This document shows positions 31,550 through 40,473 of a DNA stretch of 64,000 nucleotides, one piece after another (the stretch's first letter is position 1; the number at the start of each line of letters is the position of its first letter). The stretch is taken from assembly GCF_007273535.1 (NCBI RefSeq), contig NZ_RIBP01000001.1:372001-436000 (forward strand), read 5' to 3'. This stretch comes from Niallia circulans (lineage in GTDB: Bacteria > Bacillota > Bacilli > Bacillales > Cytobacillaceae). The notes beneath the pieces are model-generated. The model saw nothing but the letters and a program-made list of their open reading frames with translations. It ran no database searches and was not told the DNA's origin. The position numbers were made by a program, and so were the translations under genes.

Positions 31550-32710
31550 TTAGACTTCCGAAATTTGAATCCATTGGCGTTGCTCAATCGATAAATCAAC
31601 CGCTTCTAAAATTTCTTGACACTTAACGCCATCACGGAAGTTCGGAACAGGCTGACGATTCTCGCGAAAAGCCGCCATAAGTTCCACTACTTCGTGAATA
31701 AACGTGTGTTCATAGCCAATCGTATGTCCCGGCGGCCACCAATGTTGGGCGAAAGCATGACTTGGATCAGTCGCTAACACGCGGCGAAAGCCCTGTACAT
31801 CCTCTTTGTCATCAGTAAAGTAAACCTGCAGTTCATTCATTCGCTCAAAGTCGAAAATGACACTGCCTTTACTCCCGTTAATTTCAAATGAGTTCGTACA
31901 GCGATGACCTGCCGCAAAACGGGTCGCTTCAAAGCTGCCTAATGCACCATTAGCAAAACGAGCTAGGAAGAGGGTAGCATCATCTACTGTTACAGCCGCC
32001 TTTTCATCGCTACTGCTGCCTTTTGCGGTTAGACCGGACATTTGCGAAGGAACTGGCCGTTCTTTAATAAAGGTTTCACTCATGCCAATTACCTCTGCGA
32101 TATCACCAATAAGATAATGTGCCAAATCAATTAAGTGAGCGCCGAGGTCTCCGTGTGAACCTGAACCGGCCACATCTTTCTGCAGTCTCCAAGCTAGTGG
32201 AAAGTTTGGATCGACAAGCCAATCCTGTAAAAAACATGCTCTGAAATGATAAATTTCACCAAGTCTACCTTCATCCAGCAGCTTTTTCGCCAGCATAACA
32301 GCAGGAGCAAAGCGATAGTTAAAGCCAACCATATGTTTAACCCCAGCAGATTCTACCACTTCAAGCATTTCTCTTGAGTCTAATAATGTAAGCGCTAACG
32401 GTTTTTCGCAAAAAACATGCTTGCCTGCCTTTGCCGCAGCCAATGTTATTTCTTTATGTACATCACTTGGTGTATTGATATCGATTAAATCAATATCGTC
32501 TCTTTCTAATAAAGCCTTCCAGTCAGTTGAATATTCTTCCCAGCCAAACTGTTTGGCGGCAGCAGAGATACCCTTTTCATCACGACCGCAAATGACCTTC
32601 ATTTCAGGATGAATAATATCAGGAAAGAACATGGGAAGATCCCTGTATGCATGACTATGTGCTTTTCCCATAAATTTATAGCCGACCATTCCAATTCTAA
32701 GTTTCTCCAT
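31550..32710 (-). CDS. Gfo/Idh/MocA family oxidoreductase
   Basis: Dehydrogenase of 386 aa. Rossmann segment GMVGYKFMGKAHSHAYRDLP, catalytic KHVFCEKPLALTLLDS, VGFNYRFAPAVMLAK and GAHLIDLAHYLIGDI in the substrate domain. It resembles the long Gfo/Idh members that accompany ThuA proteins. AAGGAGATAACT precedes the ATG. It is the promoter-proximal gene of the three-gene operon, divergent from an AraC regulator 237 bases away, which is probably its activator. Confidence 0.85.
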   Translation of the reverse strand: MEKLRIGMVGYKFMGKAHSHAYRDLPMFFPDIIHPEMKVICGRDEKGISAAAKQFGWEEYSTDWKALLERDDIDLIDINTPSDVHKEITLAAAKAGKHVFCEKPLALTLLDSREMLEVVESAGVKHMVGFNYRFAPAVMLAKKLLDEGRLGEIYHFRACFLQDWLVDPNFPLAWRLQKDVAGSGSHGDLGAHLIDLAHYLIGDIAEVIGMSETFIKERPVPSQMSGLTAKGSSSDEKAAVTVDDATLFLARFANGALGSFEATRFAAGHRCTNSFEINGSKGSVIFDFERMNELQVYFTDDKEDVQGFRRVLATDPSHAFAQHWWPPGHTIGYEHTFIHEVVELMAAFRENRQPVPNFRDGVKCQEILEAVDLSIEQRQWIQISEV

Positions 32711-32947
32711 AGTTATCTCCTTTTTTTAATAGATGTTAAGTCTAGGAAAGATAATTCCCGTTCTTTAAAAGCTAAGAGCATTAGGAAAAAGCGGTGAAAC
32801 GAATTCTCACACTAGTGAAAAGGGGAGCATGCATGGCTAAGTTGGTGTCTAATATTGGTAAATGTATCATTTTTTCGTTTGACACAACAAGATAAAACTT
32901 ATATAATCCTAGACAAAATTTATCCTATTAAGAAAGGGTGAATCTCC

Positions 32948-33766
32948 ATGTTATTATATGAACCCCAACATTTTGATTTCATTTCAAACTATGATTCTAC
33001 CAATTTAAACTTCCCAAGCCACCTGCATCGTTGTTTTGAATTAATCTATGTCGTTGGTGGTGAAATGGAAGTAATGATTGAGCAAAAAAACTTTCCGTTA
33101 CATACTGGACAATATTTACTAATACTGCCGAATGAAATCCATTCTATTACGACAGAATCACAGTCCAGGGCTAAAATATGTATCTTTTCACCCGATTATG
33201 TAACGACCTTTCAAAGAATGAGTGAAAATCGATCCCTTGAAAATCCGATATTCGAGCTATCTGTACAGGCAAAAATGCTCGTTTCAAAAACACTCTTTAA
33301 AGATGAATTCAACTTGTTAGAACAAAAAGCCAGTCTGTACCTATTATTATCCGAGCTTATGGCACAAACAACCCTCATTAAAACAGAAAAAAAAGACTCA
33401 GCTTTGCTTCACACCCTGCTAACCTACATACAGGAACACTTTACAGAACCTATAACCTTACGAAGTATAGCTGTCACACTTGGATATAGTTATAATTATT
33501 TATCCAAGTATTTTAATGCACAGGTCAAAACGTCATTCACAGATTTTCTAAACGATACTCGGATAAGCTACGGTTGTCATCTGCTTAAAACAACAGAAAA
33601 AACAATAACGGAGATTGCTTATCTTTGTGGCTATGAAAACATCCGCTCATTTAATCGGAATTTCATCAAAAAAACATTATGTACACCAATAGAATACCGA
33701 CGTACACTTCCAGCGCTTTTAGCTGGTCAGCAGGCAGTTCATAATAAAAATCCTGAGAGAAACTGA
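32948..33766 (+). CDS. AraC family transcriptional regulator
   Basis: Regulator of 272 aa. An N-terminal cupin-like sensor domain (HLHRCFELIYVVGGEMEVMI, GQYLLILPNEIHSI) precedes two C-terminal helix-turn-helix motifs (LRSIAVTLGYSYNYLSKYF and ITEIAYLCGYENIRSFNRNF). This is the standard sugar-responsive AraC layout. GAAAGGGTG precedes the ATG. Its divergent placement suggests control of the Gfo/Idh-ThuA operon. Confidence 0.87.
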   Translation: MLLYEPQHFDFISNYDSTNLNFPSHLHRCFELIYVVGGEMEVMIEQKNFPLHTGQYLLILPNEIHSITTESQSRAKICIFSPDYVTTFQRMSENRSLENPIFELSVQAKMLVSKTLFKDEFNLLEQKASLYLLLSELMAQTTLIKTEKKDSALLHTLLTYIQEHFTEPITLRSIAVTLGYSYNYLSKYFNAQVKTSFTDFLNDTRISYGCHLLKTTEKTITEIAYLCGYENIRSFNRNFIKKTLCTPIEYRRTLPALLAGQQAVHNKNPERN

Positions 33767-34086
33767 TAGGTAGCTGAATATAAGTTAACCATCAATTGAA
33801 GATACATAAATGCCTACACTATTTTTTAAACAGTTGTGATTAAAGGTTATATATAATTATTTTGTACAGTGTAACTTACTAAAGTTTTATAAAAATTTTA
33901 GAGGAAGGGTTAGTTTTTTTAGAAACTGTTTCCTTTCTCTTTTTCTATATATTTGTGTAGAAGGAGAGAGTGCTAAACAGTTCACAAAATTGTCATAGAA
34001 TTTAGTTGCTTCAGACTAAGAATCAGATAGTACTATCAGATTTTTTCGGAATGTTCAAAAAGTAATATGTTACATTTTTATTAAAC

Positions 34087-34114
34087 AAGCCCGTTACTTA
34101 TTAAGTAACGGCTT
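34087..34114. repeat. Hairpin / palindrome
   Basis: CCGTTACTTA (34091-34100) and TAAGTAACGG (34102-34111) form a perfect palindrome around one base; AAGC/GCTT can extend it with a bulge. It may be a leftward terminator or an operator; no gene claims it clearly. Confidence 0.5.
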
Positions 34115-34243
34115 AAGAAAAAGTATAAAGAGGTGATTATTACTTTGAAATAAAACGATTTAAACAAATCTGACTCTTACCTATAGTCAGTAGCTATTTT
34201 AACAGTGGGATAATTAAACACTGGTGCAAGGAAAAAGGAAAAT

Positions 34244-34450
34244 CTGAAATTATATCTTTCTATAGTTACTCTAACTATATTTGCTGGACTTGGTGTTGCA
34301 CTTATTGCCAAATTTATGCTAAATATGACTTTTTTAAAATTTATTGGAGAGGCAATGAGTTTCGTTCATACAATGCATTTGCTATTAAAGCAGGAAGTAT
34401 TAAACGTGGGAGGGTATATACTGTGGAATACTGGAAGTGAAAAGGAGCTG
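34244..34450 (+). pseudogene. Possible frameshifted small membrane protein
   Basis: One frame gives a clean transmembrane stretch from about 34244 (LKLYLSIVTLTIFAGLGVAL). From about 34305 another frame gives coding-like sequence ending at a TGA near 34440 (YWRGNEFRSYNAFAIKAGSI, then VYTVEYWK). Joined, they would make a plausible short membrane protein. No good start codon is visible. I infer a decayed gene; confidence is low. Confidence 0.3.
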
Positions 34451-34840
34451 CTAATTAATAATGTCCAGTTTATGGGTACAAGAAAGGTGTTAGGTGATAG
34501 ATACAAGAGTAATACCAGTAAAAAAAATCATATAATAATGAACTTCCTATCAACAATTATTGTGAAAATAATCTTCTTATCGCTATTTACGCATATTAAC
34601 TCTTTTTCTGCTTTCTTTACATTTGGATAAACTCGGCAGCAATTGTGTAGGAAGTAGTTTCTAACTATAGTTAGTATGTGGAAGAATTACTACTTCTTCT
34701 GTTTTACGGTAAAAATGCTTTTCTTTCTTATGTAAAAGTTATAAAATCAAAAAACCTTTCTAATCTCACACTCTGATTCGTTTATTATCTTTTTTAACGG
34801 ACAAAATATATGGTACAAAACATAAAGAAGTTGGAGAAAA

Positions 34841-36196
34841 ATGAACAATAAAATAAAGATTTTCACAAAACGACTATCTGCGGCTCAATTAATTGTATTT
34901 TATTATATAGTAGCTGTTATCGTATCTACCATTTTGTTGCTGCTGCCTATTACTCAAAAGGATCATTCTGAGCTCGCCTTTATTGATGCTGTATTCATTT
35001 CTATTAGTGCGGTAACTGTTACAGGTTTATCTACTGTAGATGTGAGTCAGCTCCTTAGTGTGCCTGGTACGTTTATTTTTGCAATCATCCTCCAGTTTGG
35101 TGGCATTGGGGTGATGGCTTTCGGTACTATTCTTTGGCTTGTATCTGGAAAAAGAATAGGACTAAGAGCAAGGATACTGATGACAACTGAACAAAACAGC
35201 CCGACTTTTTCTGGTATTGTTCGCCTCATACGAATGATTTTCTATGTTTTTGTCATTGTTGAGCTATTTGGAGCTGTTGTATTCGGCACCTATTTTTTAA
35301 AGTATTTCCCAACATGGCAAGAAGCTTATTTACAGGGATTTTTCGCCTCTGTAGCTGCCACGACAAATGCTGGTTTTGATATTACAGGAAAATCACTTAT
35401 TCCGTTCGCTAATGATTATTTTGTCATCATCATTAATATAGTACTCTTTATTATCGGATCACTTGGATTCCCAGTACTAATAGAGCTAATTCAGTGGTTC
35501 AGGCATAAGCGAAAGAGTACATTCCAGTTCTCCTTGTTCACAAAAGTTACAACCGTAACTTTTTTCATTCTGATTGTAATTGGAGTAGTTTTCATCTATT
35601 TGTTTGAGTACGGTCACTTCTTTTCAGGGAAAAACTGGCATCAATCCTTTTTCCATTCCTTGTTTTATTCAATATCTTCACGAACTGGCGGAATGGCAAT
35701 TAGTGATGTTAACGAGCTATCAGTACCAACCATTTTATTACTGTGTATTTTTATGTTCATAGGGGCGTCACCAAGCAGTGCTGGTGGTGGGATAAGAACT
35801 ACGACGTTTGCTGTGATGCTGTTAACGATCTACAATTATTCGAAGGGGAATAGAACTATAAAAATATTCAAAAGAGAGATTGAAGAAGAGGATATCATCA
35901 AGTCTTTCATTGTATTTACGACAGGTATGATACTTTGCATTGTTGCAGTTTTTTTACTAGCATACTTTGAAACAGCCTTTTCCTTAATGGAGATTTTATT
36001 TGAAGTTTCCTCGGCCTTTGGCACCGTCGGCCTTTCGCTTGGAATTACACCCGAGTTAAGCATTATTGGCAAGAGTGTCATCATGATTTTAATGTTTATA
36101 GGAAAAATCGGGATGTTTACCTTCTTATTCTTTATGGGTGGCAAACCAATAAAACAGCCATATCAGTATCCAAAAGAGCGCATTATTATTGGATAA
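34841..36196 (+). CDS. Potassium uptake protein, KtrB/KtrD (TrkH) family
   Basis: K+ translocating subunit of 451 aa with four M1-P-M2 repeats. The selectivity segments are AVTVTGLSTVD, ATTNAGFDITG, SSRTGGMAISD and SAFGTVGLSLG, each with the key Gly. SPSSAGGGIRTTTFAV is the conserved gate region. KtrB-type subunits work with a cytoplasmic ring of KtrA or KtrC; none is encoded here, so it is more like the separately located KtrD of Bacillus. GGAG is 6-7 nt before the ATG. Confidence 0.9.
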   Translation: MNNKIKIFTKRLSAAQLIVFYYIVAVIVSTILLLLPITQKDHSELAFIDAVFISISAVTVTGLSTVDVSQLLSVPGTFIFAIILQFGGIGVMAFGTILWLVSGKRIGLRARILMTTEQNSPTFSGIVRLIRMIFYVFVIVELFGAVVFGTYFLKYFPTWQEAYLQGFFASVAATTNAGFDITGKSLIPFANDYFVIIINIVLFIIGSLGFPVLIELIQWFRHKRKSTFQFSLFTKVTTVTFFILIVIGVVFIYLFEYGHFFSGKNWHQSFFHSLFYSISSRTGGMAISDVNELSVPTILLLCIFMFIGASPSSAGGGIRTTTFAVMLLTIYNYSKGNRTIKIFKREIEEEDIIKSFIVFTTGMILCIVAVFLLAYFETAFSLMEILFEVSSAFGTVGLSLGITPELSIIGKSVIMILMFIGKIGMFTFLFFMGGKPIKQPYQYPKERIIIG

Positions 36197-36240
36197 ATTA
36201 TGGCGGCTTGCTTAGAGTATTTAAATTTGTTGTTTTCAAT

Positions 36241-36270
36241 AAACTGAATCAATTTGATTCAGTTTTTTTA
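36241..36270 (+). terminator. Terminator
   Basis: AAACTGAATC and GATTCAGTTT form a perfect 10-bp stem around AATTT, followed by Ts. Confidence 0.88.
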
Positions 36271-36450
36271 TTTGAAACAGTTTTTTAGAAATGAGTTATT
36301 CATTGCGAGAATTAGGCAAGGATTTAAGACGATTATGATAACGTTTTTTTTGAATATGTTGGATAATGTGAGTAAGGAATTTTAAACAAAAAATGCTTAA
36401 GTGTCTTTCTTTTTATTAATTATTTTTAGATTTCAGTGAGGTGGATATGT

Positions 36451-37050
36451 ATGAAAAAGACATTATATCTAATGAGACATGGACAAACATTATTTAATAA
36501 AAGAAGAAAAGTTCAAGGCTGGTGTGATTCTCCACTTACAGAGTTAGGAATTAAACAAGCAGAGACAGCCGCAAAGTACTTTAATGATCAGCATATTATC
36601 TTTGATCAGGCATATTGCTCAACGTCAGAAAGAGCGAGTGATACGTTAGAAATAATAACTAAAATCCCATATACAAGACTGAAAGGATTAAAGGAATGGA
36701 ATTTTGGGACATTTGAAGGGGAAAGTGAAGATTTAAACCCACCACTTCCTTATAATGACTTTTTTGTGAAGTACGGAGGAGAAAATCAAAAAGAAGTACA
36801 GCTAAGAATGAATACAACTTGTCAACAAATAATGGAAGAGGAAAATGAAGTAGTGTTAGCTGTATCACATGGAGCATCTTGCAGAAACTTTATGAGGAAT
36901 TGGGAGCATACTAGTACAGTTACCCAACAAGCGAAAATTGGAAATTGCTGCATTTTAAAATTCGAATATGAAAACAAAGAATTTAAATTGGTTGAGATTA
37001 TTAATCATGATTTTAATGATATAAGAGATGGAATTTCTGTTGTATCTTAG
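36451..37050 (+). CDS. Histidine phosphatase family protein
   Basis: A 199-aa phosphatase or mutase of the phosphoglycerate mutase-like fold. LYLMRHGQTLFN carries the catalytic His in the RHG motif; CSTSERASDTLEI, KEWNFGTFEGE and VSHGASCRNF provide the remaining Arg, Glu and second His. The ATG at 36451 uses GTGAGGTGG upstream; the in-frame GTG at 36436 lies inside that site. Substrate unknown. A terminator follows. Confidence 0.87.
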   Translation: MKKTLYLMRHGQTLFNKRRKVQGWCDSPLTELGIKQAETAAKYFNDQHIIFDQAYCSTSERASDTLEIITKIPYTRLKGLKEWNFGTFEGESEDLNPPLPYNDFFVKYGGENQKEVQLRMNTTCQQIMEEENEVVLAVSHGASCRNFMRNWEHTSTVTQQAKIGNCCILKFEYENKEFKLVEIINHDFNDIRDGISVVS

Positions 37051-37076
37051 ACTAAATTTAATTAGCGGTCACGCTA

Positions 37077-37103
37077 AGACACTCATTTGGGTGTCTTTTT
37101 TTT
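37077..37103 (+). terminator. Terminator
   Basis: AGACACTC pairs with GGGTGTCT (one T-G) around ATTT, followed by seven Ts. Confidence 0.85.
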
Positions 37104-37369
37104 ATAAAAATATAAATAAAAATCAAATCACAAGAAGTTACAGTTGAAAAATTAAATGAAAATAGTTTTGATTCTATATGTAACCAGCTTTTTGCCTTTG
37201 TATCCAATAAATCGACATACTTGGCAAGTGCTTTAATCTAAATATTCCAATGATAGATAACTTTTTTTTTAGTAGCTGTTAAGCAGGCATAGTCCCTTTA
37301 AGAGGTACATTATAAACTGCAATTTGGATATATTAAAAAAGAATTTAAAGAAGTTAGGACGGGTGAAAA
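37104..37369. other. Intergenic region
   Basis: AT-rich spacer before the 154-aa membrane protein gene. No hairpin, RNA gene or translated small frame is evident. Confidence 0.4.
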
Positions 37370-37834
37370 ATGGCTACTACCAGGCATAAAGTATTTAATT
37401 TGATACTAATAATAATTCCATGGATAGCAGCACTATTCATAGGGAAAAGCAGTTTTAAACGTTATTCTTTAGCTAGTGTCTTAATAGCCATTTTTGAAAC
37501 GTTAAATCATTTATATGCTCATAAACGGAGATGGTGGAAATTTTATGATAAAAAAACTGCATTTATAAGAGATGAATTTCCATTTGATATAGGACCATAC
37601 ATACCAATGTCTCTTTATTTTTTGAAATACTCGTATGGGAATTTCAAGAAATTTATATTAATTAATCTTGTCGCAAATGTACTTTTTGCGTTTGGATTAA
37701 TGCCATTGCTGAAGTTTTTAAAAATAGTAAAGTTAACCCGCATAAACTATTTTCAATTTTTTATTTACATACATTATAAAGCCTATCTATTGTATGGCGC
37801 ACAGTATTTAATTGAAAGAAGGAAGAGGAATTAA
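37370..37834 (+). CDS. Membrane protein of unknown function
   Basis: A 154-aa protein with about four hydrophobic stretches (VFNLILIIIPWIAALFIG at the N-terminus, SLASVLIAIFETLNHLY-like second, and two more) and very basic loops. FPFDIGPYIPMSLYFLKY suggests a relative of small Bacillus membrane proteins such as the CBO0543-like group, but I cannot assign it. AAGTTAGGACGGGTG before the ATG is a weak ribosome binding site. Confidence 0.65.
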   Translation: MATTRHKVFNLILIIIPWIAALFIGKSSFKRYSLASVLIAIFETLNHLYAHKRRWWKFYDKKTAFIRDEFPFDIGPYIPMSLYFLKYSYGNFKKFILINLVANVLFAFGLMPLLKFLKIVKLTRINYFQFFIYIHYKAYLLYGAQYLIERRKRN

Positions 37835-37970
37835 CTAGCGTTAACAAGTTTACTTAATCGTTAAGTTGAGAATTTTTAAATATGAGAATCATACTTGCGT
37901 GTTGTAGAATGACAGGGAGATTTAATTTATGTCTTATGTCTGTTACTTGGATAACTTTACGAATGTCATT

Positions 37971-38010
37971 AAAAAGGACTATTAGATTTATATTCTGAAG
38001 TCCTTTTTAG
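37971..38010 (+). terminator. Terminator
   Basis: AAAAAGGACT (37971-37980) and AGTCCTTTTT (37999-38008) form a perfect 10-bp stem with built-in A/T runs, probably bidirectional. Confidence 0.8.
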
Positions 38011-38071
38011 TGTTGAGTTTTAGAATTTCTAACATAATCACAGATGATTTCTTTTCCATAATATAATTTTT

Positions 38072-38136
38072 GCCCTAAAGTACATGTTCGTCTTGCCCTT
38101 TTGGACGATTTCTTTTGCTTTATTCTTCTTTATGAT
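38072..38136 (+). promoter_or_regulatory. Putative YdfI-type boxes and promoter of MMPL gene
   Basis: GCCCTAAAGTAC (38072-38083) and GCCCTTTTGGAC (38095-38106) form an imperfect tandem repeat 23 bp apart. A -10 TATGAT (38131-38136) follows with no recognisable -35, as expected for an activator-dependent promoter. The second box begins 36 bp upstream of the -10, exactly as at 42341/42377. Confidence 0.55.
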
Positions 38137-38166
38137 TAGCTAGTAGTTAATTGAAAGGAGAAATAT

Positions 38167-40338
38167 ATGTCGAAACTATTATATAAAATAGGAAAATGGT
38201 CTGCGCTGAATAAAATTAAGGTTTTGTTATTATGGGTTCTAATTCTAGTCAGTGCAATGGCTGTCGCTATTGGCTTAAAGCCTGCTTTTTCTGAGGATAT
38301 GTCTATACCTGATACACCTTCTGAAAAGGCCTTAACTGTAATAAAGGCCGAATTTCCTCAAGGTCCTGACAATGGAAAAATTCGTGTCATATTTGGAACA
38401 GAAGACGGTGATAAGGTAACTTTTAAATCGACTCAAAAAACCATATTAACAACATTAGAAAAAATTAAAGAGGATAAGTCTGTTAAGACGATCACCAATC
38501 CTTTCGATATGGGAACAATCTCGGAAAATCAAAAGATTGCATATGCCGATATCACTTATAATCAAGGAGCAGATGATATCTCAAATGCTTCCTATAAACA
38601 TCTTGAAGAGAGTATTGCCTTTTCTAAAGACACTGGTATCCAAACGGAATTAACTGGTAATGTTAAAGGATCTGAAATGCAAATAGGTGGAGTATCTGAG
38701 GTTGTCGGTATTGCCTTGGCATTTGTAGTATTGGCAGTTACTTTTGCGTCTTTCTTACTAGCCGGGTTACCTATACTAACAGCGTTGTTAGGGTTAGGTG
38801 TTAGTATTGGATTGACAATGATTGCAACAACAATTTTCGATATAGCATCTGTCAGTCTCTCCTTAGCTGGTATGATTGGAATTGCAGTTGGCATAGATTA
38901 CGCTTTGTTTATTTTTACGAAGCATCGTCAATTTTTTGGGGAAGGCATCTCAAAGATTGAATCAATCGCAAGGGCTACAGGAACAGCAGGAAGTGCAGTA
39001 GTATTTGCTGGTTTAACAGTTATCGTTGCTCTTTGTGGACTAACAGTAGTTGGCATTCCGTTTATGTCTGCTATGGGCCTAACTGCAGGACTAAGTGTTC
39101 TTTTGGCTGTGTTGGTATCTATTACGCTTGTTCCATCGGTATTATCCATGGTTGGGAAGCGAATGGCTCCAAAAAATCAAAAAGTGAAAAATCAGAGCAA
39201 ACAAATGCCAGATAGTAACTTCTGGGGGCGTTTAGTAACAAAACATCCAATAAAATTGAGTGTAGCTAGCTTTCTGTTGCTTCTATTTATCAGTATTCCT
39301 TCCCTTCATATGGAATTAGGACTGCCTAATGATGGAATGAAAGGACAAGATACACCTGAACGTCGTTCTTACGACTTATTAGCTCAAGGATTTGGAGCAG
39401 GATTTAATGGCCAACTAACAATTGTAGCAGATGCATCAAATGTCGATGATAAACATAAGACTGATACAATAGAAAAAGCTGTTAAAGACATCCAGCAGCT
39501 TGACAATGTATCGAGTGTTTCTCCAGCAATGCCTAATGAAAAAGGGGAGTACGCAATTATAACGGTTACCCCAAAAACTGGTCCTAATGAAGCAGCAACA
39601 AAAGATTTAGTTAAAGAGGTCCGTGACTTATCGGATAAGAATATTAAATTACTTGTTACTGGTTCGACAGCTGTTAATATCGATATTTCAGAGGGCCTTA
39701 ATAATGCGATCCCTATATTTGCTGTATTAATCGTTGGATTCGCATTTGTGCTGCTAACAATTGTTTTTCGTTCCTTATTCGTTCCAATTGTTGCTGTATT
39801 AGGCTTCTTGTTAACGATGTTTTCTACTTTAGGATTATCTGTGTTTATTTTACAAGATGGATATATGATTGATTTATTTAGTATTCCTCAGGAAGGACCA
39901 ATACTAGCCTTTTTGCCAATCTTATCAATAGGTATACTATTTGGTCTAGCCATGGATTATCAAGTTTTCCTTGTCAGTCGGATGAGGGAAGAATATGTAC
40001 TGACAAAAAATCCGGTTCAAGCAATCCAAGCAGGGTTAAAGCATAGTGGTCCTGTTGTAACCGCAGCTGGTCTCATCATGATATTTGTATTTGCGGGATT
40101 TATTTTTTCTGGTGAGGAGACGATCAAATCCATGGGATTAGCAATGACCTTTGGCGTTATCTTTGATGCTTTTATAGTTAGAATGACTATTGTTCCAAGT
40201 ATTATGAAACTAATGGGTCATAAGGCGTGGTATTTGCCAAAGTGGTTAAATAAAGGAATTCCAAATGTGGACATAGAAGGACATGGACTTATAAAGCCTC
40301 AGAATACAGAGGTATTTCATGAACATCCTGTCAAATAA
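38167..40338 (+). CDS. ydfJ: MMPL/RND family transporter (YdfJ-like)
   Basis: Membrane transporter of 723 aa with the duplicated MMPL layout: one helix, an extracellular domain, six helices, then the same again. GIAVGIDYALFIFTKHR in the first half and GLAMDYQVFLVSRMREEY in the second are the conserved Asp-containing transmembrane 4 motifs that couple proton flow. B. subtilis YdfJ is the closest named homologue I can suggest; it is controlled by YdfH/YdfI. The next two genes here encode such a system. GAAAGGAG precedes the ATG. Substrate unknown, perhaps a lipid or drug. Confidence 0.87.
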   Translation: MSKLLYKIGKWSALNKIKVLLLWVLILVSAMAVAIGLKPAFSEDMSIPDTPSEKALTVIKAEFPQGPDNGKIRVIFGTEDGDKVTFKSTQKTILTTLEKIKEDKSVKTITNPFDMGTISENQKIAYADITYNQGADDISNASYKHLEESIAFSKDTGIQTELTGNVKGSEMQIGGVSEVVGIALAFVVLAVTFASFLLAGLPILTALLGLGVSIGLTMIATTIFDIASVSLSLAGMIGIAVGIDYALFIFTKHRQFFGEGISKIESIARATGTAGSAVVFAGLTVIVALCGLTVVGIPFMSAMGLTAGLSVLLAVLVSITLVPSVLSMVGKRMAPKNQKVKNQSKQMPDSNFWGRLVTKHPIKLSVASFLLLLFISIPSLHMELGLPNDGMKGQDTPERRSYDLLAQGFGAGFNGQLTIVADASNVDDKHKTDTIEKAVKDIQQLDNVSSVSPAMPNEKGEYAIITVTPKTGPNEAATKDLVKEVRDLSDKNIKLLVTGSTAVNIDISEGLNNAIPIFAVLIVGFAFVLLTIVFRSLFVPIVAVLGFLLTMFSTLGLSVFILQDGYMIDLFSIPQEGPILAFLPILSIGILFGLAMDYQVFLVSRMREEYVLTKNPVQAIQAGLKHSGPVVTAAGLIMIFVFAGFIFSGEETIKSMGLAMTFGVIFDAFIVRMTIVPSIMKLMGHKAWYLPKWLNKGIPNVDIEGHGLIKPQNTEVFHEHPVK

Positions 40339-40347
40339 TAAAGAGAT

Positions 40348-40378
40348 AACAGCAGTCACAAGTCTGCTGTTTCTTTTA
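40348..40378 (+). terminator. Terminator of the MMPL gene
   Basis: AACAGCAG and CTGCTGTT form a perfect 8-bp stem followed by TCTTTT. Confidence 0.8.
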
Positions 40379-40473
40379 GTACAAATGCAGTAGAATGGAG
40401 GAATATGTTGTAGATACTTCTATAATAAACATATGAGATTTGTTGTTCATTCATAGGAAGAGGTAATTAGCTC

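Larger units (their letters stand above)
33767..34840. other. Gene-poor region with decayed coding traces
   Basis: About 1.07 kb without a confident gene. It holds a hairpin (34087-34114) and a stretch near 34244-34440 where coding-like sequence switches frame. A 104-aa frame at 34316-34630 lacks a ribosome binding site and has skewed composition; I do not accept it as a gene. The end holds the promoter region of the KtrB-like gene. Confidence 0.5.

Noticed and set aside
34316..34630. 104-aa protein
   Set aside because: No ribosome binding site, and the better coding signal switches to another frame at its start; treated as decayed DNA.
34631..34840. c-di-AMP (ydaO-type) riboswitch before the KtrB-like gene
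   Set aside because: Such riboswitches often precede K+ transporter genes, but I see none of the conserved stems in this short AT-rich leader.
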